Positions 20,351 through 29,467 of a DNA stretch of 37,818 nt are shown in pieces. Origin of the DNA: Agromyces tardus. Its GTDB lineage: Bacteria; Actinomycetota; Actinomycetes; Actinomycetales; Microbacteriaceae. The notes beneath the pieces were generated by a model. The model searched no databases. It saw only the letters and a program-made list of their open reading frames with translations, and was not told the origin of the DNA. Both the position numbers and the translations under genes were made by a program. The stretch covers positions 1 to 37,818 of the forward strand of contig NZ_RHHB01000031.1 of assembly GCF_003710805.1 (NCBI RefSeq), given 5' to 3'. How positions within the stretch are numbered: position 1 is the first letter of the stretch; every line of letters begins with the position of its first letter.

Positions 20351-20407
20351 AAACGCTCGCCGCGGCACGCACTGGGCCGTGCACGCGGGAGCGGACGACA
20401 AGCGTTT
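20351..20407. promoter_or_regulatory. Paired inverted half-sites AAACGCT / AGCGTTT in the glgP-glgE gap
   Basis: AAACGCT (20351-20357) and AGCGTTT (20401-20407) are exact reverse complements, 50 bp apart. The second lies in CAAGCGTTTGCA, a near-palindrome of LacI-family style. Together they could mark two operators bridged by one regulator controlling glgE-glgB and glgP. Confidence 0.35.
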
Positions 20408-20463
20408 GCAGTCGCAGCCGGAGGATCATCGCGTCGACCCGCGACGTGGAGCCGGATCCGCGC

Positions 20464-20475
20464 TACGGTCGGAAC
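20464..20475 (+). promoter_or_regulatory. Leaderless promoter of glgE (-10 TACGGT)
   Basis: TACGGT (20464-20469) is followed by CGGAAC and the GTG at 20476. No Shine-Dalgarno is present, so this box supports the chosen start. Confidence 0.5.
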
Positions 20476-22491
20476 GTGACCAGCCGAACCGTGCGCGCCG
20501 GCCGGATCCCAGTGACCCGGCTCACGCCCGCTCTGCCCGATCCGCGTTGGAACCCGAAGGCGTTCGGAGGGGAGGTGGTGCCGTTCCGCGCCACGGTCTT
20601 CCGCGAGGGCCACGACCTCGTCGGCGCGATGCTCGTGCTCACGAGTCCGTCGGGCGCCGAGATCCGCGAGCGAATGGCCCCGCTCGCACCCGGAACCGAC
20701 GGCTGGGAGGCGCGGGTGCGCCTCGACGAGCTCGGCACCTGGCGCTGGCACGTCATCGGGTTCGGCGACGAGGTCGCCACGTGGGTGCACGACGCGGAGC
20801 TCAAGATCGACGCCGGCGTCGACGTCGAGCTCATGTACGAGATCGGCGCACGGCTCATCGATCGTGCCGTGGCCGACGCGACCCGTGCCCCCGCGGTGCG
20901 CAAGCGGCTCGCCGCGTACGCGGCGGAACTGCGCGACGCGGATGCCGCGGCATCCGCCCGTCGCGCCCTGCTCGAGGATCCCGTGCTCCACGAGTTCACG
21001 ACCCGGCCGCTCGCCCGGCTCGCGACCGAATCCGAGGAGCACGAGATCCTCGTCGAGCGTCGCAGGGCGGGCGTCGGCGCCTGGTACGAGTTCTTCCCCC
21101 GCTCCGAGGGGGCACGTCGGTTCAAGAACGGCGCCTGGAAGAGCGGCTCGTTCCGCACCGCGATACGGCGCCTCGACGGCGTCGCCGCCATGGGCTTCGA
21201 CGTCGTCTACCTGCCGCCGATCCACCCGATCGGCGTCTCGTTCCGCAAGGGGCCGAACAACACGCTCGATCCCGGCCCGTTCGACCCGGGGTCGCCGTGG
21301 GCGATCGGCGGCGCCGCCGGCGGGCACGACGCCATCCACCCCGACCTCGGCTCCTTCGCCGACTTCCGCGCCTTCGTGCGCCGCGCGGCGGCCCTCGGCA
21401 TGGAGGTCGCGCTCGACCTCGCGCTGCAGGCATCTCCCGACCACCCGTGGGTCGCCGAGCACCCGGAGTGGTTCACGATCCTGCCCGACGGCACGATCGC
21501 CTATGCCGAGAACCCGCCGAAGAAGTACCAGGACATCTACCCGGTGAACTTCGACGACGACCCCGAGGGCATCTTCCACGAGGTCGAGCGCATCGTGCGG
21601 CTGTGGATGAAGCAGGGCGTGCGCATCTTCCGCGTCGACAACCCGCACACGAAGCCGCTCGCCTTCTGGGAGCGGCTCATCGGGGCGATCAACGCGACCG
21701 ACCCCGACGTGATCTTCCTCGCCGAGGCGTTCACGCGGCCCGCGATGATGCAGGCGCTCGCGATGGTGGGCTTCCAGCAGTCGTACTCGTACTTCACGTG
21801 GCGCAACACGAAGGGCGAGCTCGAGGAGTTCCTCACCTCGGTGTCGCAGGAGACCGCCGACTTCATGCGGCCGAACCTCTTCGTGAACACGCCCGACATC
21901 CTCACCGAGTACCTGCAGTTCGGCGGACCCGCGGCGTTCACCGTGCGCGCGACGATCGCCGCGACCGCCGCCCCGACGTGGGGCGTGTACGCGGGCTTCG
22001 AGCTCTTCGAGTCCGTCGCGCGCCCGGGCGCCGAGGAGGCCATCGACAACGAGAAGTACGAGTACAAGCCGCGCGACTTCGCCGCCGCGGAGGCGGAGGG
22101 CAGGTCGCTCGCGCTCTACCTCGGCATCCTCAACCGCATCCGGGCCGAGCATCCCGCGCTCGGTCAGCTGCGCAACATCCGGTTCCACTACAGCGACGAC
22201 GACGCCGTGCTCGTGTACTCCAAGCACCTCGAGGGGCGCTTCATCGACGGCCGCGACGCCGACGAGCACGACACCGTGATCGTCGTCGCGAACGTCGACC
22301 CGCACTCGGTGCGCGAGACGACCGTGCACCTCGACCTCGCGGCGATCGGGCTCGAGCCCGGCTCGCGGTACACCGTCGAAGACCTGGTGACCGGCACCCG
22401 CTGGGACTGGGGCGACTCGAACTACGTTCGCCTCGACGCATTCACCCGACCCGCCCACATCCTGCACGTGATTCGAGGCACGCATGTCTGA
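20476..22491 (+). CDS. glgE: Alpha-1,4-glucan:maltose-1-phosphate maltosyltransferase
   Basis: 671 residues, GH13_3. It has an N-terminal beta-sandwich (about 10-105), a helical insert (120-190), and a barrel with [18 protein letters not shown], the [14 protein letters not shown] element that helps hold maltose-1-phosphate, nucleophile Asp388 in RVDNPHTKP, and acid/base Glu417 in FLAEAFTRP. These correspond to D394/E423 of the Streptomyces enzyme. It transfers maltosyl units from maltose-1-phosphate to the non-reducing end of alpha-glucan. The GTG at 20476 is supported by a -10 box six bases upstream; a second GTG five codons later is an alternative. Its last eight bases overlap glgB. No treS or maltokinase gene is nearby, so maltose-1-phosphate must come from genes outside the window. 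Confidence 0.96.
   Translation: MTSRTVRAGRIPVTRLTPALPDPRWNPKAFGGEVVPFRATVFREGHDLVGAMLVLTSPSGAEIRERMAPLAPGTDGWEARVRLDELGTWRWHVIGFGDEVATWVHDAELKIDAGVDVELMYEIGARLIDRAVADATRAPAVRKRLAAYAAELRDADAAASARRALLEDPVLHEFTTRPLARLATESEEHEILVERRRAGVGAWYEFFPRSEGARRFKNGAWKSGSFRTAIRRLDGVAAMGFDVVYLPPIHPIGVSFRKGPNNTLDPGPFDPGSPWAIGGAAGGHDAIHPDLGSFADFRAFVRRAAALGMEVALDLALQASPDHPWVAEHPEWFTILPDGTIAYAENPPKKYQDIYPVNFDDDPEGIFHEVERIVRLWMKQGVRIFRVDNPHTKPLAFWERLIGAINATDPDVIFLAEAFTRPAMMQALAMVGFQQSYSYFTWRNTKGELEEFLTSVSQETADFMRPNLFVNTPDILTEYLQFGGPAAFTVRATIAATAAPTWGVYAGFELFESVARPGAEEAIDNEKYEYKPRDFAAAEAEGRSLALYLGILNRIRAEHPALGQLRNIRFHYSDDDAVLVYSKHLEGRFIDGRDADEHDTVIVVANVDPHSVRETTVHLDLAAIGLEPGSRYTVEDLVTGTRWDWGDSNYVRLDAFTRPAHILHVIRGTHV
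20938..20957. other. 20-bp perfect palindrome made of two inverted GGATGCCGC words inside glgE
   Basis: The palindrome GCGGATGCCGCGGCATCCGC encodes Ala-Asp-Ala-Ala-Ala-Ser in glgE. It uses GAT and GCA, codons otherwise rare in this window. Confidence 0.85.
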
Positions 22492-24691
22492 CGCACCCGC
22501 CATCACTCCCCCGCACGTCGACGACGAGGTGCTGCGCGCCGTCGCGGAAGGGCGTCATTTCGATCCGCACGCGGTGCTCGGCCAGCACGGGTTCGAGGCC
22601 CCGGCGACCGCCGGCACGCACACCGTGATCCGTGCCCGCCGGCCGCTCGCCGACTCCGTCGACGCGCTGCTCGACGACGGCACGGTCGTGCCCCTCGCCC
22701 ACGTCGGCCACGGGGTGTGGGCGGGGGCCGGCACGTTCGGTCCGAGCGGATACCGCGTGCGCGCCCGCTATGCCGACGGCACCGACTGGGTGAGCGACGA
22801 GCCCTACCGCTTCGCTCCGACGATCGGCGAGCTCGACCTGCACCTCATCGCCGAGGGGCGCCACGAGGAGCTGTGGCGCGTGCTCGGCGCGCACTACCGC
22901 TCGCACTGGGGCCTCGGCGGAGAGGTCCACGGCACGGCGTTCACGGTCTGGGCGCCGCACGCGCGCGCGGCGCGCGTCGTCGGCGACTTCAACCGGTGGG
23001 ACGGCACGAGCCACTCGATGCGCAACATGGGCGCATCGGGCGTGTGGGAGCTCTTCATCCCCGACCTCCACCCGGGCACCTCGTACAAGTTCGAGCTGCT
23101 GACGGGCGCGGGGGCGTGGATCATGAAGGCCGACCCGATGGCACGCCAAGCCGAGATCGCGCCCGCGACGGCGTCGGTCGTCTCCCTCAGCACGCACGAG
23201 TGGGGCGACGGCGAGTGGATGTCGCGGCGCGCCCAGGTGAACCCGCACGAGCTGCCCATGAGCATCTACGAGATCCACCTCGGCTCCTGGCGGCCCGGGA
23301 AGGGCTACCGCGACATCGCCGACGAGCTCATCGAGTACCTCGACTGGCTGGGCTACACGCACGTCGAGTTCATGCCCCTCGCGGAGCATCCGTTCGGCGG
23401 GTCGTGGGGCTACCAGGTCACGGGCTACTACGCGATCACGTCGCGGTTCGGCGGCCCCGACGACCTGAAGTACCTCATCGACCGGCTGCACCGGGCCGGC
23501 ATCGGCGTGATCATGGACTGGGTGCCCGGCCACTTCCCCAAGGACGACTGGGCGCTCGCCCGCTTCGACGGCGAGCCGCTCTACGAGCACCCCGACCCGC
23601 GCCGCGGCGAGCAGCTCGACTGGGGCACCTACGTCTTCGACTACGGCAACCCGCGGATCCGCAACTTCCTCGTCGCGAACGCACTGTTCTGGCTCGAGGA
23701 GATGCACATCGACGGCCTGCGCGTCGACGCCGTCGCGTCGATGCTGTACCTCGACTATTCGCGGGAAGAGGGGCAGTGGCTGCCCAACGAGTACGGCGGC
23801 CGCGAGCACCTCGAGGCCATCGGGTTCCTGCAGGAGGCCACCGCGACCGCCTACAAGCGCAATCCCGGCATCGTGATGATCGCCGAGGAGTCGACGAGCT
23901 GGCCGGGCGTCACCGCGCCGACGAGCTCGGGCGGCCTCGGCTTCGGCTACAAGTGGAACATGGGGTGGATGCACGACACCCTGCAGTACGTCCAGAAGGA
24001 CCCGATGTACCGCTCGCACCACCACCACGAGCTCACGTTCTCGTTCCTCTACGCGTTCAGCGAGCACTTCGTGCTGCCGATCAGCCACGACGAGGTCGTG
24101 CACGGCAAGGGCTCGCTCGTGCGCAAGATGCCGGGCGACCACTGGCAGCAGCTGGCGAACACGCGCGCGTACCTCGCGTACATGTGGGCGCACCCCGGCA
24201 AGCAGCTGCTCTTCATGGGGCAGGAGTTCGGCCAGCTCAGCGAATGGAGCGAGGAACGCGGCCTCGACTGGTGGATCCTCGACCAGCCGAGCCACCGGCA
24301 GCTCGCCGAGCTCGTGGGCCAGCTCAACCGCCGCTACCGGGCCACGCCGGCGCTCTGGCAGCTCGACGACGACTCCTCGGGCTTCGAATGGGTCGAAGGC
24401 GGCGCGGCGGCCGACAACGTCATCGCATTCCTGCGGTACGACCGGGAGCGCCGGCCGCTGCTCTGCGTCGTCAACTTCGCGGGGCGCCCGCACGATCACT
24501 TCAAGCTCGGCCTGCCGCGCACCGGCCGCTGGGTCGAGGTGCTCAACACCGACGCCCTGGAGTACGGCGGTTCGGGCGTGGGCAACCTGGGCGGCGTCGA
24601 CGCGACCGCCGAGCCCTGGGCCGGGCGACCGGCATCCGCGGTGTTCACGCTGCCGCCGCTCGCGGCGGTGTGGTTCACGCTCGAGGACTGA
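22484..24691 (+). CDS. glgB: 1,4-alpha-glucan branching enzyme
   Basis: 735 residues, GH13_9 with two N-terminal beta-sandwich modules (about 15-110, and CBM48 at 135-235), as in the mycobacterial enzyme. The barrel shows [20 protein letters not shown], nucleophile Asp415 in [19 protein letters not shown], acid/base Glu468 in [13 protein letters not shown], and the third acid in [16 protein letters not shown]-terminal beta domain ends at 735. It cuts alpha-1,4 chains and rejoins them as alpha-1,6 branches. The ATG at 22484 lies inside the last codons of glgE (8-bp overlap), so the two enzymes are translationally coupled. This matches the need for branching to supply new ends to GlgE. Confidence 0.97.
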   Translation: MSDAPAITPPHVDDEVLRAVAEGRHFDPHAVLGQHGFEAPATAGTHTVIRARRPLADSVDALLDDGTVVPLAHVGHGVWAGAGTFGPSGYRVRARYADGTDWVSDEPYRFAPTIGELDLHLIAEGRHEELWRVLGAHYRSHWGLGGEVHGTAFTVWAPHARAARVVGDFNRWDGTSHSMRNMGASGVWELFIPDLHPGTSYKFELLTGAGAWIMKADPMARQAEIAPATASVVSLSTHEWGDGEWMSRRAQVNPHELPMSIYEIHLGSWRPGKGYRDIADELIEYLDWLGYTHVEFMPLAEHPFGGSWGYQVTGYYAITSRFGGPDDLKYLIDRLHRAGIGVIMDWVPGHFPKDDWALARFDGEPLYEHPDPRRGEQLDWGTYVFDYGNPRIRNFLVANALFWLEEMHIDGLRVDAVASMLYLDYSREEGQWLPNEYGGREHLEAIGFLQEATATAYKRNPGIVMIAEESTSWPGVTAPTSSGGLGFGYKWNMGWMHDTLQYVQKDPMYRSHHHHELTFSFLYAFSEHFVLPISHDEVVHGKGSLVRKMPGDHWQQLANTRAYLAYMWAHPGKQLLFMGQEFGQLSEWSEERGLDWWILDQPSHRQLAELVGQLNRRYRATPALWQLDDDSSGFEWVEGGAAADNVIAFLRYDRERRPLLCVVNFAGRPHDHFKLGLPRTGRWVEVLNTDALEYGGSGVGNLGGVDATAEPWAGRPASAVFTLPPLAAVWFTLED

Positions 24692-24737
24692 CCGAGGCAG
24701 GTGGTGGTGCCCCGACGGGGCGCTCCGTCACCGCTGG

Positions 24738-24773
24738 AGTCGCCGGCCGGCGATCGTCTGCCGGCCGGCGACT
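24738..24773. terminator. Bidirectional terminator between glgB and the thioredoxin-like gene
   Basis: Arms 24738-24751 (AGTCGCCGGCCGGC) and 24760-24773 are exact reverse complements over 14 bp around an eight-base loop. They lie between two convergent genes. Further CCGGC repeats follow to about 24795. Confidence 0.8.
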
Positions 24774-24801
24774 GCCGGGCGGCTGCCGGCCGCGCGGGTC
24801 G

Positions 24802-25767
24802 TCAGTAGAGCAGCGAGGCGAGGCGCCGACGCGCGACCGCGACGCGCGGGTCGTCGGTGCCGACGACCTCGAACAGCTCGACCATGCGCTCGCGCACGCG
24901 TGCCCTGCCTGCGGCATCGAGCTTCGGGAACAGGGTGAGCAGCCGGTCGAACGCGTCGTCGACGTGACCGCCCGACAGGTCGAGGTCGGCCACGTCGAGC
25001 TGCGCGTCGAGGTCGTCGGGCGCGCTCGCGGCCCGATTGCGGATGGCGTCGAGGGTCTTGCCCTGCAGGCGCGCGAGCAGGTTCGCCTGCGCGAGGCCCG
25101 CCACCGCGAGGGTGTCGCGAGGGTCCTGCGCGATCGCGGTGCGATAGGCGGATGCCGCGGCGGCGAAGTCGCCCTGCGCGATCGCGTCGTACGCCTCCTG
25201 GTGGAGCGGCGGCAGCGGCGGCTCCTCCGGGGCGGCGGGCTCACCGCTCTCGGCGTCCTCGGACGCGTCCTCCGCGTCGATGCGACCGGTCACGCCGTGC
25301 TGCGCCGCGAGCTCGAGGAGCTGGTCGAAGACCTGGTCGATCACGTCGTCGGGCTGCACGCCGGCGAAGAGCGGCACGGGCTGGCCCGCCACGACGGCGA
25401 CGACGGTGGGGATGCCCTGGGCCTGGAAGGCCTGGACGAGCTGGGGGCTGCGGTCGGCGTCGGCGGCGGCGAGCACGAGCCTGCCGGCGCGGGCGCGCAC
25501 GAGGCGCTCGAGGGAGCCGACGAGGGCGACGGACTGCTCGCTCCACGACGCCCACAGCACCACGACGACGGGAACGGTGCGCGAGAGCTCGAGCGCCGAG
25601 CCGAAGCCGGCGTCGTCGGTCGCGAACACGATCGCGTCGCCCGAGGCCGGCGCCGCGGGCGGACCGCCCGCGGCATCCGCTCGGGCGCGCTCCTCGCGGT
25701 GCACGAGAGCGGACAGGTCGACGGCACCGCGAAGGTGCGCCGGCTGCGGGGGAACTGCGTTCGTCAC
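24802..25767 (-). CDS. Thioredoxin-fold/TPR protein, YbbN (CnoX)-like
   Basis: 321 residues. The thioredoxin-like domain (about 50-155) has the WASWSEQS active-site region and the IPTVVAVVAG cis-Pro loop, but both CxxC cysteines are missing (S-W-S-E). It cannot be a thiol oxidoreductase. After an acidic linker (165-190), TPR-like helices follow (LHQEAYDAIAQGDFAAAASAY and on to the end). This is the layout of YbbN/CnoX, a chaperone-like holdase that works with GroEL and DnaK in E. coli. The GTG at 25767 has GGAGGTCCA upstream and overlaps the stop of the preceding membrane-protein gene (GTGA), so they form an operon. A thioredoxin-like gene near glgB also occurs in M. tuberculosis (Rv1324). 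Confidence 0.88.
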   Translation of the reverse strand: MTNAVPPQPAHLRGAVDLSALVHREERARADAAGGPPAAPASGDAIVFATDDAGFGSALELSRTVPVVVVLWASWSEQSVALVGSLERLVRARAGRLVLAAADADRSPQLVQAFQAQGIPTVVAVVAGQPVPLFAGVQPDDVIDQVFDQLLELAAQHGVTGRIDAEDASEDAESGEPAAPEEPPLPPLHQEAYDAIAQGDFAAAASAYRTAIAQDPRDTLAVAGLAQANLLARLQGKTLDAIRNRAASAPDDLDAQLDVADLDLSGGHVDDAFDRLLTLFPKLDAAGRARVRERMVELFEVVGTDDPRVAVARRRLASLLY

Positions 25768-27614
25768 TGGACCTCCGATGCTCCGACAAGGCTCTCCGAC
25801 CAGCCCAGCAGGCGGATCTGATCCTCCGAGCCGACCGCCGGCACGTAGAACAGCAGCTGGATGCCGATGACCCGCTGCACGCCCTTCGCGCTCTTCTCCG
25901 TGAATCCCGACAGGGCGGCGCCGGGCGCGCCCTCCTCGAACCCGATGGTGCCGCCGTCGTTGGGCGTCACCTTCTCGGTCTGCTCGATCGACACCGTCAC
26001 GAGCGCGCCCGAATCGATCGTGGCGAGGGCCACGGTGGGGCTGTCGCCGACCTTGTTCGAGAAGGCGATGTCGGCGGTGTCGGGGAGGTCGTCGGCGATG
26101 GTCTTCTGGCCCTCGACGCCCAGCTGCGTGCGGATCACGTCGCCCTCGGGATCGAACAACGGCGCGTACTCGGACGCATCGCCCTTGAGCAGCACGTCGG
26201 CGTAGGCCGTGGCGACCTGACCCGTGGGCAGCAGCAGGCCCTTGAACTCGGGGTTGATCGGCGGCGCACCGATGCTCGCCGGTGCCACCTCGGGCACGTC
26301 GGCGTCGGGAACGAGCGCCATCGCGTAGACGATCTTGTAGTTCTCGCGCGGCGAGTTCTGCTGCATGACGAGGGCGGTCGGCGCGACCGTGTCGTCGTCG
26401 TTGTTCTTCGCGATCGTGAGCACGGTGCGCGGCCAGCCGGTGACCTGCTGGGGCAGCGTGAGGGTGAGCGGCGAGGCGGGGATCGCTGCGGGCAGCGGCT
26501 GGTCGGGGAGCGTGCCGCGGATCGTGTAGTTGGCCCGGCGCGCCTCGAGGGCGGGACCGGTGAACCGGTCGGCGATGCCCTTGGAATCGCGCGCCGCGTC
26601 GGCCTCCTGGGTGAAGACCGCGATCCGCCGCATGATGCGCTCCATCTGGGGCACGGTCACCGCCGGCTGCACGGTGGGCTCCGCCGGGTCGCCGGCGCCG
26701 GCGTCGGCGGCATCGGTGGCCTCGGAAGTGGCGGGCGCAGTCGTCGCCGGGGCCTGGAGCTGGTCGATGCTCGGCCAGTAGTCGGACGAGCAGGCGCTGA
26801 GCGCGAGCGCCGGCACCAGCAGCGCCGGAACGATCGCGATGCGGTGGGCGCGGCCGATCGAACGTCGACCGCCGCCGGTGACCTGGGTGCGCGTGGGCTT
26901 CGGGGCGCGGAGGAGCTTGCCGCGCGGTCCCTTGGGGAGGTTCCGGCGGGGGCCGCGGGAACGACGGTGGTGCAGGAATCCGGAGATGACGAGCCCGATG
27001 CCGACGAGGAAGACGAGCGCGCCGCCGGCGATGAACGGTCCCGCCCACGGGGTCGAGTTGTCGAGCGGCCAGGCCACGGCGATGCGGCCGGGAGCCGGCT
27101 CGGTGCCGTCGGACGCGATGATCACCGAGATGCCCTCCGGGACGTCGATCGTGGTCGTGACGGTGCGCTCGCCGGTGAACTCGTCGAGCCAGAGGTCGGA
27201 GCCCGCGGGCGACGCGGCCGGAGCCGCCTCCACGTCGGCGGCCTTCCCTGCCCCGGAGTCCCCCTGCGTCGCCGAGTCGTCGACCGGCTCGGCGACGACG
27301 ACCTCGCTCGTGAAGTCCTCGGCCTCGGCGTCGTAGCCGACCGACACGTAGGGCGCGTCGCCGACCCACGCCTCGACGTCGGAGGAGCGGCCGTAGGCGA
27401 TGAACACCACGTCCGATCCCGACACCGTGATCGTCTGCTTGCCCTCATGCGCGGCGAGGGCGTCGGGCTGCAGGACGACGTAGTCGGCCTGGTCCTCCAC
27501 GACGGTGCCGAGCACGACGCGATCGGGCTCGAGGAACACCGTCCGTTGTGCGATGCCGAAGCCGATCATCACCGCCGCTGCGGCGAACGCCACGATGGCG
27601 AAGACGAATCGCAC
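25764..27614 (-). CDS. Membrane protein with internal lipobox (membrane module fused to lipoprotein-like module)
   Basis: 616 residues, not a family I recognise. Segment 2-22 is a membrane helix. About 23-188 is an external beta-rich domain. About 189-211 is a second helix (FIAGGALVFLVGIGLVISGF). About 212-250 is a strongly basic cytoplasmic loop. Then comes a signal-like stretch ending LALSACSSDYWPS, with Cys275 in a good lipobox context. About 340 further external residues follow after an Ala/Thr/Pro linker. The predicted topology is consistent: the C-terminal part would be outside with Cys275 at the membrane face. The GTG at 27614 follows GGAGGT. The gene overlaps the YbbN-like gene. It may be a fusion of an ancestral membrane protein and a lipoprotein gene; whether Cys275 is lipidated is unknown. 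Confidence 0.82.
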   Translation of the reverse strand: MRFVFAIVAFAAAAVMIGFGIAQRTVFLEPDRVVLGTVVEDQADYVVLQPDALAAHEGKQTITVSGSDVVFIAYGRSSDVEAWVGDAPYVSVGYDAEAEDFTSEVVVAEPVDDSATQGDSGAGKAADVEAAPAASPAGSDLWLDEFTGERTVTTTIDVPEGISVIIASDGTEPAPGRIAVAWPLDNSTPWAGPFIAGGALVFLVGIGLVISGFLHHRRSRGPRRNLPKGPRGKLLRAPKPTRTQVTGGGRRSIGRAHRIAIVPALLVPALALSACSSDYWPSIDQLQAPATTAPATSEATDAADAGAGDPAEPTVQPAVTVPQMERIMRRIAVFTQEADAARDSKGIADRFTGPALEARRANYTIRGTLPDQPLPAAIPASPLTLTLPQQVTGWPRTVLTIAKNNDDDTVAPTALVMQQNSPRENYKIVYAMALVPDADVPEVAPASIGAPPINPEFKGLLLPTGQVATAYADVLLKGDASEYAPLFDPEGDVIRTQLGVEGQKTIADDLPDTADIAFSNKVGDSPTVALATIDSGALVTVSIEQTEKVTPNDGGTIGFEEGAPGAALSGFTEKSAKGVQRVIGIQLLFYVPAVGSEDQIRLLGWSESLVGASEVQ

Positions 27615-27660
27615 CAAGTACCTCCAGTGCCGCGCAGCGGCATCCCGACAAAGACACCCC

Positions 27661-27666
27661 AGACTA
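27661..27666 (-). promoter_or_regulatory. Candidate -10 box (TAGTCT) of the membrane-protein/YbbN operon
   Basis: TAGTCT lies about 47 bases before the GTG at 27614. TTAGGA sits near a plausible -35 position, at slightly long spacing. The leader would carry the GGAGGT ribosome-binding site. Confidence 0.35.
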
Positions 27667-27771
27667 CCGGCGGCGCCTGAGAGTCTCCTAACCGCACGCT
27701 GCATGAACGCGGCGCTCGGGGGCGGCCCGATCCTCGCCCAACTCGTGATCACGCCGCTCGCGCCTGCACCG

Positions 27772-27777
27772 TAGTAT
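27772..27777 (+). promoter_or_regulatory. -10 box (TAGTAT) of the DivIVA/FilP-like gene
   Basis: TAGTAT predicts transcription starting near 27784, after the in-frame ATG at 27781. That ATG is therefore not in the message, which supports the downstream TTG with its GGAGGAAGA ribosome-binding site. Confidence 0.5.
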
Positions 27778-27831
27778 CGGATGCGACCCGCACTCGCCCC
27801 CCACTACGCGGGACAGACCCCGGAGGAAGAA

Positions 27832-29442
27832 TTGGCCGTCGAAGAGACCGAGTTCACGCAGGTGTTCCGCGGATACGACAAGGACGAGGTCGACAAGGCC
27901 CTCAATGGCCTGCGTCGAGAGATCATCGCGGCGAACAACCAGGCAGCCGACATCCAGAAGGACAACAAGCGCCTCCACGCACGCATCGAGGAGCTCACGG
28001 CCGAGCTCGAGGAGGTCGGCAGCCCCACGTTCTCGGGCCTCGGCACGAAGCTCGAGAACACGCTCCGCGTCGCCGAGGAGCAGTCCACCCGACTCATCGC
28101 CCAGGCCGACATCGACGCCGAGAAGCTCCGGCGCGCCGCAGAGGATGAAGCGCACCTCATGCGCTCCGACGCGCACGAGCTCGCCGAGCGCACGCTCACC
28201 GAGGCGCGCGCGCAGGCCAACCGCGTGCTCGAGAACGCCCGCGCCGAGGCCGACGACATGGTCGCCCGCGCGCAGGAGGCCAGCGAGCAGCTTCGCCAGG
28301 ATGCCGCGCGCGACGCCGCGGCGATCCGCGGGGCCGTGGCCACCGAGGCCGCCGAGGTGCGCTCCACGGCGAAGCGGGAGTCCGCTGCGGTCGTCGCGGA
28401 GGCCGAGCGCAAGGCCGCGGAGATGCTCGTCGCCGCCAACACCGAGGCCACCGAGGCGCGCGCCGCTGCAGCGGGCCTCGCGCAGGAGACCGAGCAGACC
28501 CGCGCCGAGGTCGCGATCGAGCTCGACCGCGCCCGCGCCGAGCTCGCGAAGGAGACCGAGCAGGCCCGGATCGACCTCGCCCGCTCCACCGAGCAGGCCC
28601 GCCTCGACCTCGAGCGCGAGACCGCCGAGTCCCGGGCCGGCATCGAGGCCGAGATCGCCGAGCGCCGCAAGGCGCTCGAGCACGAGCTCGAGCAGGCGCG
28701 CACCGACCTCGAGCGCGAACTCGAGGCGAGCCGGGCGGAGGTCGTGCAGCAGCGCAAGCAGGCGGCCACCGACATCGCGCGCGAGACCGAGGCCGCACGC
28801 CTCAAGCTCGAGCACGAGCTCGAGCGCATCCGAGCGAAGCACGCCGCCGACCTCGACCAGATGCGCGCCGACCTCAGCCTCGAGCAGGAGCAGGCACGCG
28901 CGGACTTCGAGGCGGAGGCCGAGCAGGCTCGCATCGACCTCGACAACCAGCTCACCGCGATGCGCAAGAAGACCACGCACGAGGTCAACCGCATGCGCCG
29001 CGAGATCGAGCGCGCCCGCATGGACGTCGACGCCGAGATCGCCGCGAAGCGCGACGACGCCGAGCAGGAGCTCCTCGCCGCGCAGCAGGAGGCCGCGGCG
29101 CAGACGCAGAAGTTCCTCGACGACGCGAACGCCGAGCTCGCCGAGGCGATCGCCCGCACGACCGAGAGCCGCGCCGAGGCCGAGCGCCTCGCCACCGAGG
29201 TCCGCGGGGAGATCGCCGCGGTCCGCGACAAGGCCGATGAGGACGCGCGCGAGCGCGTCGCCGCGGCCCACTCGCAGGCCCGCAAGCTCATCGCCGATGC
29301 GGAGGAGCGCACGCGCGCACTCGTGGCCGACGCGGAGGACCGCCTCGCCCAGATCAAGATCGAGCGCGACGCCGTGGCAGGCTACTTCGAGAGCCTCCGC
29401 ACGGTGCTGACGCAGGCGGAGCAGGTGGCGGGCAAGAAGTAG
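27832..29442 (+). CDS. Large coiled-coil protein with N-terminal DivIVA-type domain
   Basis: 536 residues from the TTG at 27832. The TTG is preceded by GGAGGAAGA at good spacing, while the upstream ATG at 27781 overlaps the promoter. The first 50 residues carry the DivIVA signature FTQVFRGYDKDEVDKALNGL. From about residue 55 to the end the protein is one almost unbroken Ala/Glu/Arg coiled coil with repeated E-Q-A-R-x-D-L and E-x-E-L-E-x-A-R units. DivIVA domains bind negatively curved polar membrane. Long rod relatives (Scy and FilP in Streptomyces) organise polar growth and cytoskeleton. It is followed 26 bp later by an AI-2E/PerM-family membrane gene on the same strand. No catalytic motif is present. 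A structural polarity or cell-shape role is the reasonable inference. Confidence 0.88.
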   Translation: MAVEETEFTQVFRGYDKDEVDKALNGLRREIIAANNQAADIQKDNKRLHARIEELTAELEEVGSPTFSGLGTKLENTLRVAEEQSTRLIAQADIDAEKLRRAAEDEAHLMRSDAHELAERTLTEARAQANRVLENARAEADDMVARAQEASEQLRQDAARDAAAIRGAVATEAAEVRSTAKRESAAVVAEAERKAAEMLVAANTEATEARAAAAGLAQETEQTRAEVAIELDRARAELAKETEQARIDLARSTEQARLDLERETAESRAGIEAEIAERRKALEHELEQARTDLERELEASRAEVVQQRKQAATDIARETEAARLKLEHELERIRAKHAADLDQMRADLSLEQEQARADFEAEAEQARIDLDNQLTAMRKKTTHEVNRMRREIERARMDVDAEIAAKRDDAEQELLAAQQEAAAQTQKFLDDANAELAEAIARTTESRAEAERLATEVRGEIAAVRDKADEDARERVAAAHSQARKLIADAEERTRALVADAEDRLAQIKIERDAVAGYFESLRTVLTQAEQVAGKK

Positions 29443-29467
29443 CCCGTTCAGAGGGGAGCGCGTCGGA

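Noticed and set aside
17581..20475. Extension of glgE upstream through the glgP region
   Set aside because: It is antisense to glgP. GlgE homology begins at about 20500, and a promoter sits at 20464.
27781..27831. ATG at 27781 as start of the DivIVA/FilP-like protein
   Set aside because: It lies three bases after the -10 box TAGTAT, has no ribosome-binding site, and adds 17 residues unlike DivIVA. TTG 27832 has GGAGGAAGA.
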